Source: Saccharicrinis sp965230625 (lineage in GTDB: Bacteria > Bacteroidota > Bacteroidia > Bacteroidales > Marinilabiliaceae). From it: 64,000 nucleotides of DNA. Of this stretch, positions 15,988 to 24,589 are shown in pieces. How positions within the stretch are numbered: position 1 is the first letter of the stretch; every line of letters starts with the position of its first letter. The DNA lies in assembly GCA_965230625.1 (NCBI GenBank), contig CBDDLL010000001.1, forward strand, positions 4,526,001-4,590,000. Direction: 5' to 3'. Under the pieces are notes generated by a model. The model did no database searches, had not been told where the DNA came from, and saw only the letters and a program-made list of their open reading frames with translations. The position numbers were made by a program, and so were the translations under genes.

Positions 15988-17259
15988 ATGAAAATAGTCT
16001 TTATCATACCAGGATCAGGAGATTCTTTTTATTGCGGTAATTGTTTTCGCGACAATTTGCAAGCTTCAGCATTACGTAAAATGGGACATGACGTTACCAT
16101 TATGCCCTTGTACTTGCCTTTAAATAAAGAAGTATTTCAAACTGAGAGCCCTTTATTTTTTCCTGCTACCTCCTATTACTTTGCTCAAAAGTTCTTTAGA
16201 AGAATTAAAATGCCCAAATGGATTGAAAAGTGGTTAGGTTCAGATTCCATGCTTAAAATGGCATCTTCAATGTCGGGAACAACGTCGGCTAAGGGTATGG
16301 AAAATATGACCTTATCTATGATTGAAGGAGATGATCAAGCATTTACAAGGGAAGTTGACAAATTAATTAACTGGTTAGAAACCTATGAAAAACCAGATTT
16401 AATTCATCTATCCAGTTCCTTATTAATTGGTATTGCCAAGGCTATTAAAAACAAACTCAATATGCCAATTATATGTTCGGTTCAAGACGAAGAGGTATGG
16501 ATTGACAGTATGAAACTGGCTTTTTCGGATAAGGCCTGGAAATGTATAGCCTACAACCTTCAGTATGTTGATAAAATAATCACAACAAGTGTATATTACA
16601 AAGACTTTGTACTAAAGAAAATTCCTGATATGGATGAACCTCAAGTCATCTATCCCGGTTTAGATCCTGAAAAATATAATCCCCGCAAAACTCTTCTTGA
16701 TCCTGTGATCGGATTCTTTTACAGGATGAATAAAGAAAATGGTCTGGATATTTTGGCCAAAGCTTTTGTTCTGTTAAAAAATAAAGGTTCAATACCTAAT
16801 TTAAAACTTAAAATCGGAGGTGGATATACAGCCAAGGATAAAAGGTTTGTTAACAAGGTAAAAAAGATATTGCAACCTTATTTGGATGATGTAGAGTTTG
16901 TTACTTCATATAACATGAACGACCATGTATCTTTTTTTCAGTCTATCTCTGTAATATCTGTACCCGTAACCTTTGATGAAAGTGTAGGCCTCTATTTATG
17001 TGAAGCTTTTGCTATTGGTGTTCCGGCAGTTGAACCAGCTTCCGGATCTAATCCTGAGATAGTTGGAGAAGCTGGAATTTTGTACCAACCTAATACCCCT
17101 GATAAACTTGCCCAGGCTTTAACGGATTTACTAACTGACAAAAACAGATACCAACATACAGTAAATAAAGCCATTGAAAAGGCTAAAACTATGTATAACG
17201 ATCAAATCATGGCAGAACAATTACTCAAACTTTATAAAACAACTTTATTAACCAATTAA
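15988..17259 (+). CDS. Glycosyltransferase family 4 (GT-B fold)
   Basis: The 423-residue protein begins with a GT-B N-terminal motif (FIIPGSGDSFYCGNCFRDN, then GHDVTIMPLYLP). The C-terminal half has the nucleotide-sugar site: GGGYTAKDKRF, a VPVTFDESVGLYLCEAFAIGVPAVEPA segment with the GT4-type E-x7-E pattern, and GEAGILYQP. It should transfer a sugar from a nucleotide donor to an envelope or polysaccharide acceptor in the cytosol. Before the IS701 insertion its stop lay only about 13 bp ahead of the next propeller gene, so the two were probably one transcription unit. Acceptor and donor cannot be assigned. Confidence 0.88.
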   Translation: MKIVFIIPGSGDSFYCGNCFRDNLQASALRKMGHDVTIMPLYLPLNKEVFQTESPLFFPATSYYFAQKFFRRIKMPKWIEKWLGSDSMLKMASSMSGTTSAKGMENMTLSMIEGDDQAFTREVDKLINWLETYEKPDLIHLSSSLLIGIAKAIKNKLNMPIICSVQDEEVWIDSMKLAFSDKAWKCIAYNLQYVDKIITTSVYYKDFVLKKIPDMDEPQVIYPGLDPEKYNPRKTLLDPVIGFFYRMNKENGLDILAKAFVLLKNKGSIPNLKLKIGGGYTAKDKRFVNKVKKILQPYLDDVEFVTSYNMNDHVSFFQSISVISVPVTFDESVGLYLCEAFAIGVPAVEPASGSNPEIVGEAGILYQPNTPDKLAQALTDLLTDKNRYQHTVNKAIEKAKTMYNDQIMAEQLLKLYKTTLLTN

Positions 17260-17272
17260 ACTAATTTATTAT

Positions 17273-18770
17273 TTCTACTTTAACAGATTAAATTTCATTA
17301 CGTCATATTCGTTTAATAGATTAATAATTAGTATATTAAGTGCGAGAAAAGGCAAAAAAAAGAAGTGCTATGGGTAACGTGGAAATCTTATAAACAAAAA
17401 TAGAAATTATGGTAAAACACTGCTTGGGGTTAAGACTCGCCTGTGTTCATACCTTTCTAATTATCAGCTTCTTTTCAAGAACAAGACAAAGAATAATTTC
17501 AACAAAGCTCAAAAATACGTAGAAGGCATAGTGCTAAGTGAATTAAATAACATAGAGCGTATAAGTGAAACGTTAGATACGAAGTATCATAAGTTGCAGC
17601 ATTTTATTACAGAATCGAATTGGAGTGCACGTGAGGTTATTGATGAAGTTGCAAGTAATGTAAACTCCATGATGCCTCAGGATACTCTTACTGGCTTACT
17701 GATTGATGAAAGTGGATGGGTTAAAAAAGGGACTAAAAGTGTCGGAGTTGGTCACCAATACTGTGGAAATGTTGGTAAGACAGCAAATTCTCAAGTAGCT
17801 GTTTTTGGATGTCTTTGCAATAAAAAATATGCATCCCTAGTTGATACAAGACTCTACCTTCCAAAATCATGGACAACAGATGAAGAACGATGTGAAGAAG
17901 CTGGCATACCGCTAGAAGAGCGTGAATTTAAAACCAAACCGGAACTTGCTTTGGATATAATTACGCATCAATTAGCACAAGGAGTTTCTTTTGATTACAT
18001 TGGTGCAGATGGTCTTTATGGAAATGATATAGCATTTGCACGGGGCATTGATAATCTTGGCCAAATATACATGCTTGATATTCACTCATCTCAACATGTT
18101 TATCTTGAAAAGCCTGAATTATATTTACCGGAGAGAAAAAGTTCTAAAGGCCCAGCGCCAAAAAAGTTAAAAGCCAGCACATCTTCTATTGCCGTAAAGG
18201 ACTACATTGAAACCCTGGGGCCAAAGGATTGGCAATTGATAAAAATCAGGCATTCAGCTAAGGGTATGCTCAAAGGAAGCTTTCATTTTACCAAAGTATA
18301 TATTTGGGATAAAAACATTAACTCCGTTGAACAGCGCTTATTAGTGATTTCAAAGCGCCAAACCAAGAATGGAGAAGAGGTTAAATATTCATTTACCAAT
18401 GCTTCTTTGGTTCAGTATACAGAAAAAGTAATTGCTCAAATGCAGGCACAACGCTTCTTTATAGAACATAATTTTAAAGAGCAGAAACAAATACTTGGTA
18501 TGGATCAATTTCAAACCAGAAAATGGCTCTCGTGGTATCATCAAGCTGCTTTAAATATGATGGTTGGAAGTTTTATGATGAAGGAAAAGCTATTGCTAAA
18601 AGAGGATGTTCCCTTATTGTCTGCCCGAGATATAATGGATTTCTTAGTCTTCAAATTCTATAAAGAAATGACAGAAGAAAGAATGTTTGATAAAATTATG
18701 GAACGGCATCGAAAAAGGCAAATGGATATAAATTACTGTTATTCAAAACAAAAAAAGTGTTAAAGTAGAA
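17273..18770 (+). mobile_element. IS701-family insertion sequence with intact ends and TTAT target duplication
   Basis: The element is 1498 bp. Its ends are perfect 13-bp inverted repeats: TTCTACTTTAACA at 17273-17285 and TGTTAAAGTAGAA at 18758-18770. TTAT flanks both sides (17269-17272 and 18771-18774), a 4-bp target duplication as expected for IS701. The right-hand TTAT overlaps the ATG (18773-18775) of the downstream propeller gene. Removing the element gives a glycosyltransferase stop followed after about 13 bp by that ATG, so the insertion separated two adjacent genes and replaced the native leader of the second. Confidence 0.93.
17531..18763 (+). CDS. IS701-family transposase (DDE), N-terminus probably frameshifted
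   Basis: The 410-residue frame from GTG 17531 contains typical IS701 transposase blocks: LLIDESGWVKKGTKSVGVGHQYCG with the first catalytic Asp, GADGLYGND with the second, and FIEHNFKEQKQILGMDQFQTRKW with the Glu region. Homology-like sequence (LCSYLSNYQLLFKNKTKNNF, KAQKYVEG) continues upstream of the GTG in the same frame but has no ATG. An ATG at 17409 lies one frame away, just before an A-run (17414-17417), so a one-base loss there would explain the missing start. The element may be inactive, or may use the GTG. Confidence 0.88.
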   Translation: MLSELNNIERISETLDTKYHKLQHFITESNWSAREVIDEVASNVNSMMPQDTLTGLLIDESGWVKKGTKSVGVGHQYCGNVGKTANSQVAVFGCLCNKKYASLVDTRLYLPKSWTTDEERCEEAGIPLEEREFKTKPELALDIITHQLAQGVSFDYIGADGLYGNDIAFARGIDNLGQIYMLDIHSSQHVYLEKPELYLPERKSSKGPAPKKLKASTSSIAVKDYIETLGPKDWQLIKIRHSAKGMLKGSFHFTKVYIWDKNINSVEQRLLVISKRQTKNGEEVKYSFTNASLVQYTEKVIAQMQAQRFFIEHNFKEQKQILGMDQFQTRKWLSWYHQAALNMMVGSFMMKEKLLLKEDVPLLSARDIMDFLVFKFYKEMTEERMFDKIMERHRKRQMDINYCYSKQKKC

Positions 18771-18772
18771 TT

Positions 18773-20047
18773 ATGAAGGATTTTCATAAAATTTTAACCT
18801 ATTGTATTGTAACCGCAGTATGTTGTATTTTCCTAACAGAAGCAAGTGCTCAAAACCAACATGGTTGGAGAGGTCCAAACCGTGATGGAATCTATCCGGA
18901 TAAAGAAGTTCTTAAAAGCTGGAGTGTAGAAGGTCCTAAACAATTATGGGAAACTTTAGATGCCGGTAAAGGATATTCAAGTCCTGTAGTTGTTGGTGAT
19001 TATATTTATGTAACCGGAATGAATGAATCTGAAGACAAAGAGATTTTCTCTGCTTATACATTGGATGGTAAAAAAGAATACCAAATTGAATATGGTGCAG
19101 TTTGGCACAAAACCTATCCGGACACGCGTACTACACCTACAATTGTTAAAAATAAAGCCTATGTAATCAGCGGAATGGGCGAAGTAGTTTGTATCGATAT
19201 TAAAAAAAGAGATATCCTATGGAAGGTAGATGGTTCTACTGAACTTGGTTTAAAAACTGGTATCTGGGGAGTTTCCGAATCTCCATTGATTTTTGATCGT
19301 AAAGTCATTTTTTGCCCTGGTGGAGACCAAACTGCTATGGTTGCTTTAAATGCAAAAAATGGTAAAACTATTTGGAAAACAAAAGGTATTGGTGATATCT
19401 GTAATTATGCTTCTCCGTTATTGATTGATCACAATGGAAAAAAACAGGTTGTAGGTATAACTGGCAATAATGTAATTGGAGTTGATCCTAAAAACGGAGA
19501 AATGCTATGGTCTTTTGACGATTGGGGACATACAGCAATAGAAAAAGGATGGGAGAAAATTGCCCCAAACACCCCATTGTTTAAAGATGGAGAGTTATAC
19601 ATCAGTGTTGGCTATAATAACGGTTCGTTTATGTTAAAACTAAGTGAAGATGGAAAATCTGTATCTCTTCTATGGAGGAACGACGATTTGGATACTCATA
19701 TGGGTGGTTTGGTATTAATTGATGATATTATTTATGGTTCAAACTGGTTAAGTAATGCTAAAGGTAATTGGGTTGCAGTGGATTGGAATACAGGAGAAAC
19801 CAAATACGAAACTACTTGGGAAGGTAAAGGGAAAGGTGCCATTATTGCAGCAGATAACATGCTATATTGCTTTGATGAAAAGAAGGGTTATGTTGGTTTA
19901 GTAAAAGCTAATCCTGAAAAATTTGAAGTTATTAGCGAATTTCCTGTTAAAAAAGGAGAAGGACCATTTTGGGCACATCCTGTTATCAATAATGGTATAT
20001 TATATATTCGTCATGGAAACGCTCTAATGGCCTATGCAATAAAGTAA
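18773..20047 (+). CDS. Secreted PQQ-like beta-propeller protein
   Basis: The 424-residue protein has a signal peptide ending in TEASAQ and then WRGPNRDGIYPDKEVLKSW, the usual entry motif of this propeller family. Blades with WxxxGxGYSSPVV, MVALNAKNGKTIWK and GVDPKNGEMLWSF follow, so it is a periplasmic or outer-membrane-associated propeller of about seven or eight blades. Its tail matches the truncated gene at 2-211. The IS701 element inserted directly at its start codon, so its leader now comes from the IS end and its expression may have changed. No catalytic residues can be claimed. Confidence 0.88.
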   Translation: MKDFHKILTYCIVTAVCCIFLTEASAQNQHGWRGPNRDGIYPDKEVLKSWSVEGPKQLWETLDAGKGYSSPVVVGDYIYVTGMNESEDKEIFSAYTLDGKKEYQIEYGAVWHKTYPDTRTTPTIVKNKAYVISGMGEVVCIDIKKRDILWKVDGSTELGLKTGIWGVSESPLIFDRKVIFCPGGDQTAMVALNAKNGKTIWKTKGIGDICNYASPLLIDHNGKKQVVGITGNNVIGVDPKNGEMLWSFDDWGHTAIEKGWEKIAPNTPLFKDGELYISVGYNNGSFMLKLSEDGKSVSLLWRNDDLDTHMGGLVLIDDIIYGSNWLSNAKGNWVAVDWNTGETKYETTWEGKGKGAIIAADNMLYCFDEKKGYVGLVKANPEKFEVISEFPVKKGEGPFWAHPVINNGILYIRHGNALMAYAIK

Positions 20048-20104
20048 AGAGGTAATACTAAAGGAAGAATAAGACAACATTCTTTAGATAATTTTTATGA
20101 TATG

Positions 20105-20144
20105 GGAATCAATTCTACTCCTTAAAAGGAGAAGAATTGATTCC
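20105..20144 (+). terminator. Strong stem-loop, possible transcription terminator
   Basis: GGAATCAATTCT (20105-20116) pairs exactly with AGAATTGATTCC (20133-20144). An inner CTCCTT/AAGGAG stem lies beyond a single A-A mismatch, and the loop is two bases. There is no clear T-run after it, so it is not a classic intrinsic terminator. Its place after the last propeller gene still fits an end or attenuation point for the long operon. Confidence 0.6.
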
Positions 20145-20215
20145 AGTGACATATTAATATTCAATATTATAACACAACCGAACTATTGGTGTAGCATAAT
20201 TAACAAATTGTGAAG

Positions 20216-21313
20216 ATGAAACAAACAAAATTAATTATTGTAGGAGGATTTTTAGGAGCTGGTAAAACTACATTGCTATGGAAAACAGCACAATCTTTAA
20301 TTAAACAGGGATTGAGTGTAGGTTTAATAACTAACGACCAAGCTCCTGAATTAGTTGATACCAAATTACTATCCTTAAATGATTTACCTGTTTCCGAAGT
20401 TAGCGGAAGTTGCTTTTGCTGTAACTTTGATGGTTTTACCAATGCTATTCAAAGTATGAGAAATCAGAAAGCTACTGATATAATTATTGCAGAACCAGTA
20501 GGCAGTTGTGCTGATTTATCAGCCACTCTTATGCAACCAATCAAACAATATTGGAATCAGGAAATAAATCTGATGCCATTAACGGTATTGGCTGACCCTA
20601 GTCGTTTAAATTCCATAGTTGATGGCGAAAATGCAGGGCTACATAACGATGCCGCTTATATATATCGTAAGCAATTGGAAGAAAGTGATATTATACTCAT
20701 TAATAAAACCGATTTACTCAATTCCAACCAACTGGAATCATTACAACAAAAAACAACCAAAGAATTTCCTTCTTCTGTAATTAAAACAACAAGTGCCAAA
20801 ACTGAGGCAGGAATCCAAAACTGGCTCGACACCGTATTTAGTTTAAAAAATGCAGGTAACACATTAGTAGAAATGGATTATGATATTTACGCCAACGGGG
20901 AAGCTGTGTTAGGCTGGTTAAACGGAACATTGGTTATAACTGGTAAAGAAACAGATTGGGATAACTTTACACAATTATTTTTAGATAGATTAGCCAATCA
21001 TTTCGATCAACAGAAAATGTCTGTTGGTCATGTAAAAGTAATTACAGAAAATCAGGATGATTTCACGGTAGGTAATATCACAGGAAATGCTTCAACCATA
21101 GAAATAAGAAAATCAGCAAGCAGCAGCAACCAGGCTAAAATGATTATTAATGCCAGGGTAGAAACTTCCCCGAAAACATTAGACAAAATCATCCGACAAG
21201 AATTAAACACGTTGTGTCATCCTTCGTATGAGATAGAAATATTAGCATGGAAATATTTACAGCCCGGACGTCCTGAACCAACGCATCGATTTAAAACTCT
21301 GGTATTAAATTGA
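20216..21313 (+). CDS. CobW/COG0523-family GTPase (putative metal chaperone)
   Basis: From ATG 20216 the product is 365 residues (a GTG at 20210 is the alternative). It has Walker A GGFLGAGKTT at residues 10-19, the family's metal-binding CxCC motif (C66-F-C-C), an EPVGSC switch and the guanine-specificity motif NKTD. The C-terminal part (about residues 215-365) lacks an obvious CobW_C signature. COG0523 proteins are GTPases that help deliver zinc, cobalt, iron or other metals to client enzymes. Adjacency to the Fe-S/propeller operon suggests a maturation role, though the hairpin and 160-bp gap allow separate transcription. Which metal it handles cannot be read from sequence. Confidence 0.85.
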   Translation: MKQTKLIIVGGFLGAGKTTLLWKTAQSLIKQGLSVGLITNDQAPELVDTKLLSLNDLPVSEVSGSCFCCNFDGFTNAIQSMRNQKATDIIIAEPVGSCADLSATLMQPIKQYWNQEINLMPLTVLADPSRLNSIVDGENAGLHNDAAYIYRKQLEESDIILINKTDLLNSNQLESLQQKTTKEFPSSVIKTTSAKTEAGIQNWLDTVFSLKNAGNTLVEMDYDIYANGEAVLGWLNGTLVITGKETDWDNFTQLFLDRLANHFDQQKMSVGHVKVITENQDDFTVGNITGNASTIEIRKSASSSNQAKMIINARVETSPKTLDKIIRQELNTLCHPSYEIEILAWKYLQPGRPEPTHRFKTLVLN

Positions 21314-21374
21314 ATACGAATTAAAACATTATTAATGTGTTAATTATATTACTTAAAAGCTAAAATATTTAATC

Positions 21375-21382
21375 TATTTTTG
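21375..21382 (+). promoter_or_regulatory. Possible Bacteroidota -7 element upstream of sensor kinase gene
   Basis: TATTTTTG matches the TAnnTTTG -7 consensus of Bacteroidota housekeeping promoters and lies 48 bp before the kinase ATG. I do not see a clear TTG -33 element at the usual distance, so the call is tentative. Confidence 0.3.
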
Positions 21383-21430
21383 CGCATTGTTTTGAAAACA
21401 CAGTCTTTAAAATTGCATTAAAACATTAAC

Positions 21431-22441
21431 ATGAAATTCTTTAGTACATTCAGTCGAACTAAACTTATATTACTTAGCTTGTTAGGATCATTGATAATTG
21501 TGTATCCTAATATTGCCTGGTTACCATGGAAGCTCGGGTATTTAGAAGGGACTGTACGTATTGCTCATATCAACTTTTTTATATTTAGGTACGTTTTTTT
21601 TGCTGTTTTAACAGGTATTCTAATTCATATAAATCTTCGCAAAATAACAACGCTTATTTTTAGAAGTCGTTTTTTTTATAATCTTGCAGTATGTGCTATA
21701 GCCTATGGTGTTTATTCGGGAGTAGCTATTTCCACTTGTACAAAAGCAGATTGCTTTGGAAGTGTTTTAATATTCCAATTTATAGTCATGTGCTTTTTAA
21801 CTTCGTTTATTGGACATGTGTTTTTCATGAATTTAATGCATCGAAAAAAGGAGCAGGAAATAGAACAGCTTAAGATTGAGAATTTACAAAGTAGGTGTGA
21901 TGCTTTAACCAATCAAATTAATCCTCACTTTTTCTTTAATTCGTTGAATAGCATTACCGCTCTCATCCGTAAAAAGGATGATGACAATACACTTGCATTT
22001 GTTAATAAATTATCTGATGTTTTTCGATATATTTTGCAAAGCGAAAAAAAGGGAATTGTCACTTTGGGAGAAGAACTAGAGTTTCTATCTTCATTCAGAT
22101 ATATGATGGAAGTTAGATTTGCCAACAAACTTAAATTTAATATAGATATTGAAGATGAACACAAAAAATTTAAAATCCCCACATTATCTTTTCTGCCTTT
22201 AATTGATAATATTGTTATACATAACACTATTGATAGTGAACATATCATGGAAGTTAGCATTAAAATCAATGCTAATGGCGAATTAGAAATATCCAATCCA
22301 ATTTATCCTAAAATAACCTCAAGTATTACCAATGGAACTGGTTTAAAAAATTTAGAAAACAGGTTTAACTTGTTAATGAATAAAAAAATAAGAATTAATG
22401 ATAATGGTGAAGTATTTACTGTAATTTTACCTTTAAAGTAA
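21431..22441 (+). CDS. LytS/YehU-type sensor histidine kinase
   Basis: The 336-residue protein has four or so hydrophobic helices in residues 10-130 and no large periplasmic loop. A coiled coil (RKKEQEIEQLKIENLQ) leads to the His_kinase motif NQINPHFFFNSLN with phospho-acceptor His166. The C-terminal ATPase part is short (GTGLKNLENRF glycine box) and its N-box is degraded to LIDNIVIHNTI, lacking the usual 'NAxKH'. The LytTR regulator gene follows after 6 bp, a standard pair in this phylum. The signal may be sensed in or near the membrane. Confidence 0.87.
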   Translation: MKFFSTFSRTKLILLSLLGSLIIVYPNIAWLPWKLGYLEGTVRIAHINFFIFRYVFFAVLTGILIHINLRKITTLIFRSRFFYNLAVCAIAYGVYSGVAISTCTKADCFGSVLIFQFIVMCFLTSFIGHVFFMNLMHRKKEQEIEQLKIENLQSRCDALTNQINPHFFFNSLNSITALIRKKDDDNTLAFVNKLSDVFRYILQSEKKGIVTLGEELEFLSSFRYMMEVRFANKLKFNIDIEDEHKKFKIPTLSFLPLIDNIVIHNTIDSEHIMEVSIKINANGELEISNPIYPKITSSITNGTGLKNLENRFNLLMNKKIRINDNGEVFTVILPLK

Positions 22442-22447
22442 TTTTTT

Positions 22448-23200
22448 ATGCAAGTACTTATTGTTGAGGATGAAACGGTTGCTTACGAAAACCTGGTAAA
22501 TATCATTGCAGAAATTGACTCATCAATCAATATTGTTGGTAATACAGAAAGTATACGGCAAACGGTTAGTTGGTTACATACTAATGATTCTCCTGATTTA
22601 ATTTTAATGGATATTCACCTTTCGGATGGTTCTGCCTTTGAAATTTTTCAACAAATTGAAATTGAAACACCCATTGTATTTATTACTGCCTACGACGAAT
22701 ATGCTATTGAGGCTTTTAAAGTTAATAGTATTGATTATTTATTAAAACCCATCAAAGTTGATGAGTTAGAAAGGGCTTTTTCTAAGTTTAAAAAATGGAC
22801 ACACTCCGAAGTAATTCAATATGTAGCTAGAGTATCAGATATTCACCCTCCTAAAAAATACATTAGTAAAATTCTTGTTCCTCATAAGGATCAGTTGATC
22901 CCCATTAACTTAAAGGATGTATCCTGCTTTTATACAACCAATAAAAACACTTCTATTCATCTTAAAAACGGACAAACTTATAATTATTCAAAAACTCTTG
23001 AACAAATAATCGCAACATTAGATCCTAACGAATTTATTAGGGCAAATAAGCAATTTATTTTAGCCAGGGATAGCGTTTTAAATATTACCGTATGGTATGA
23101 TAATAGATTGGTAATTAAGCTGGATGTTGATGTACCCGAGAAAATATTTGTTAGTAAAAATAAAGCTGCAGAATTTAAAGCCTGGATTGTAAATGAATGA
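22448..23200 (+). CDS. LytTR-family response regulator
   Basis: The 250-residue protein has a receiver domain (LIVEDE, phospho-acceptor Asp55 in LILMDIHLSDG, the FITAYDEYA Thr region, and Lys in DYLLKPIKVDEL). A LytTR DNA-binding domain follows, with DVSCFYTTNKNTSIHLKNGQTY and the FIRANKQFI block. It should be phosphorylated by the kinase encoded just upstream and bind direct-repeat sites. Its targets are unknown; both flanking regions (the redox operon and the surface cluster) are candidates. Confidence 0.9.
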   Translation: MQVLIVEDETVAYENLVNIIAEIDSSINIVGNTESIRQTVSWLHTNDSPDLILMDIHLSDGSAFEIFQQIEIETPIVFITAYDEYAIEAFKVNSIDYLLKPIKVDELERAFSKFKKWTHSEVIQYVARVSDIHPPKKYISKILVPHKDQLIPINLKDVSCFYTTNKNTSIHLKNGQTYNYSKTLEQIIATLDPNEFIRANKQFILARDSVLNITVWYDNRLVIKLDVDVPEKIFVSKNKAAEFKAWIVNE

Positions 23201-23509
23201 AATATATTTTGCAATAGTTTATTTTAAAAAGCTCTCCTTTATATCGAAATGTTCTGTTCTTTTTTAGCTTCCTTTAAATAAACAATAAGAAACCTTTAGC
23301 CTGGATGATAGATATCTTGAGCTTTATCACCAACTATGAAGTTAATTAACGTAGCTGAACTGTTGCCACAATGTTAAGATAGGATTGCATTTAGTAACCA
23401 TAAATTTAATTTATTTTTTGTTTTATTAGACAAATACTGTAAGAGTATTAGTTTTATTTGTTATACCAAATTAATTGTATAATGCCGTATATTTTATTAT
23501 CTTAATGGC

Positions 23510-24022
23510 ATGGGAAAGACATCAAAATTGATAATAAAGGAAGGGGTTCAAAAACTGAAGAATTTACTTTCAAGGCAGTCCACATTAAGCGGGGAAAAAC
23601 GGATTAAGTGTCTTATTTACATAAAAGAGGGCAAGTTTAGAACGCGACAAGAACTTGCATGTTACCTAGGGGTTCACATAAGAACCATGGAGCGCTGGTT
23701 AAATACTTATGAGTCAGATGGTATAGAAGTAATGGCTATTAACAAGCCCAAGCCAAAAAAATCTTTATTTATCACAGAGGATATTCATAATCAGCTCGAA
23801 GAAAGGGTTAATGATTCAAGCAACCCTTTCTTGGGGTATTGGGATGCACAAAAGTGGATCAAAGAAGAATACGGTATAGAAATAAAATACCACACACTCC
23901 GTCAATACATGATCAAACATTTTAAGACAAAACTTAAGGTGCCGAGAAAATCTCATGTCAATAAAGACGAACAGGCTACTGAAGCCTTTTTTAAAACTGC
24001 CCCTCACATTCAATCAGATTAG
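23510..24022 (+). CDS. IS630-family transposase, N-terminal HTH part (orfA)
   Basis: The 170-residue frame contains a helix-turn-helix (RTRQELACYLGVHIRTMERWLNTY) and a second winged-helix segment (YGIEIKYHTLRQYMIKHF), the usual DNA-binding half of IS630 transposases. It runs out of frame near a T6A4 run (23987-23996), where the catalytic half continues one base over. Either programmed frameshifting joins the two, as described for some IS630 members, or the copy has a simple indel. Confidence 0.85.
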   Translation: MGKTSKLIIKEGVQKLKNLLSRQSTLSGEKRIKCLIYIKEGKFRTRQELACYLGVHIRTMERWLNTYESDGIEVMAINKPKPKKSLFITEDIHNQLEERVNDSSNPFLGYWDAQKWIKEEYGIEIKYHTLRQYMIKHFKTKLKVPRKSHVNKDEQATEAFFKTAPHIQSD

Positions 24023-24578
24023 AACCAATCTTAATAAAAATAACTATAGTTCTGTCAATTTGTATTATCAAGACGAAAGTAGATTCGGCTTGTTGACCCA
24101 TATAGGAAAATGTATTACGGCAAAGGGAGTCAGGCCAGTAATAGGTTATCAACACAAATTCTCAACTACCTATCTCTATGGCAGCTATTCTCCAATTACA
24201 GGAGATTCTTTTGTTTGGGAAATTAACGGAACAACTTGTAAAATCTTTCAACAATACCTTATGGAGTTTTCAAAACATAAACCGAATGAATACAAAATCG
24301 TTATCATTGATAATGCACGTTTTCATTCGACCAAAGATGTGGTTATTCCAGACAATATATTTTTGCTTAACATACCACCGTATACTCCTGAATTAAACCC
24401 ATGTGAACAAATTTGGCAACACCTCAAAAAACATTACAAAAATCAGGTATTTAAAGATATGCAACAGTTAAGACAGTGGCTTTGGGATATGGTTACAAAA
24501 ATGACACCTGATACTATCAAATCCATTACTTCAAACAAACATTATATGAAAATATTTAATGCGGCATTTTGTTGTTAA
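23955..24578 (+). CDS. IS630-family transposase, DDE catalytic part (orfB)
   Basis: The frame carries the three catalytic blocks of the IS630/Tc1 DDE superfamily: YYQDESRFG (first Asp), KIVIIDNARFHST (second Asp) and PPYTPELNPCEQIWQHLKK (Glu). Residues matching the end of orfA overlap in another frame near 23987-23996, so translation from the ATG at 23955 alone would lack the HTH half. The true product is probably an orfA-orfB fusion. Confidence 0.85.
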   Translation: MSIKTNRLLKPFLKLPLTFNQIRTNLNKNNYSSVNLYYQDESRFGLLTHIGKCITAKGVRPVIGYQHKFSTTYLYGSYSPITGDSFVWEINGTTCKIFQQYLMEFSKHKPNEYKIVIIDNARFHSTKDVVIPDNIFLLNIPPYTPELNPCEQIWQHLKKHYKNQVFKDMQQLRQWLWDMVTKMTPDTIKSITSNKHYMKIFNAAFCC

Positions 24579-24589
24579 AATGGTATTAA

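Larger units (their letters stand above)
23466..24583 (+). mobile_element. IS630-family insertion sequence
   Basis: The element is about 1118 bp, bounded by TA dinucleotides (23464-23465 and 24584-24585), the target duplication typical of IS630. The ends are imperfect inverted repeats of about 25-27 bp. The left reads CCAAATTAATTG and on to AATGCCGTAT; the right, reverse-complemented, reads CCATTTTAACAA and on to AATGCCGCAT, with about two-thirds identity and a conserved AATGCCG core. It sits 5 bp downstream of the stop of the - strand beta-barrel gene without damaging it. Confidence 0.8.

Noticed and set aside
397..20047. Calling the propellers PQQ-dependent dehydrogenases
   Set aside because: They have only generic PQQ-like blades; no quinoprotein active-site signature is visible, so PQQ binding is not claimed.
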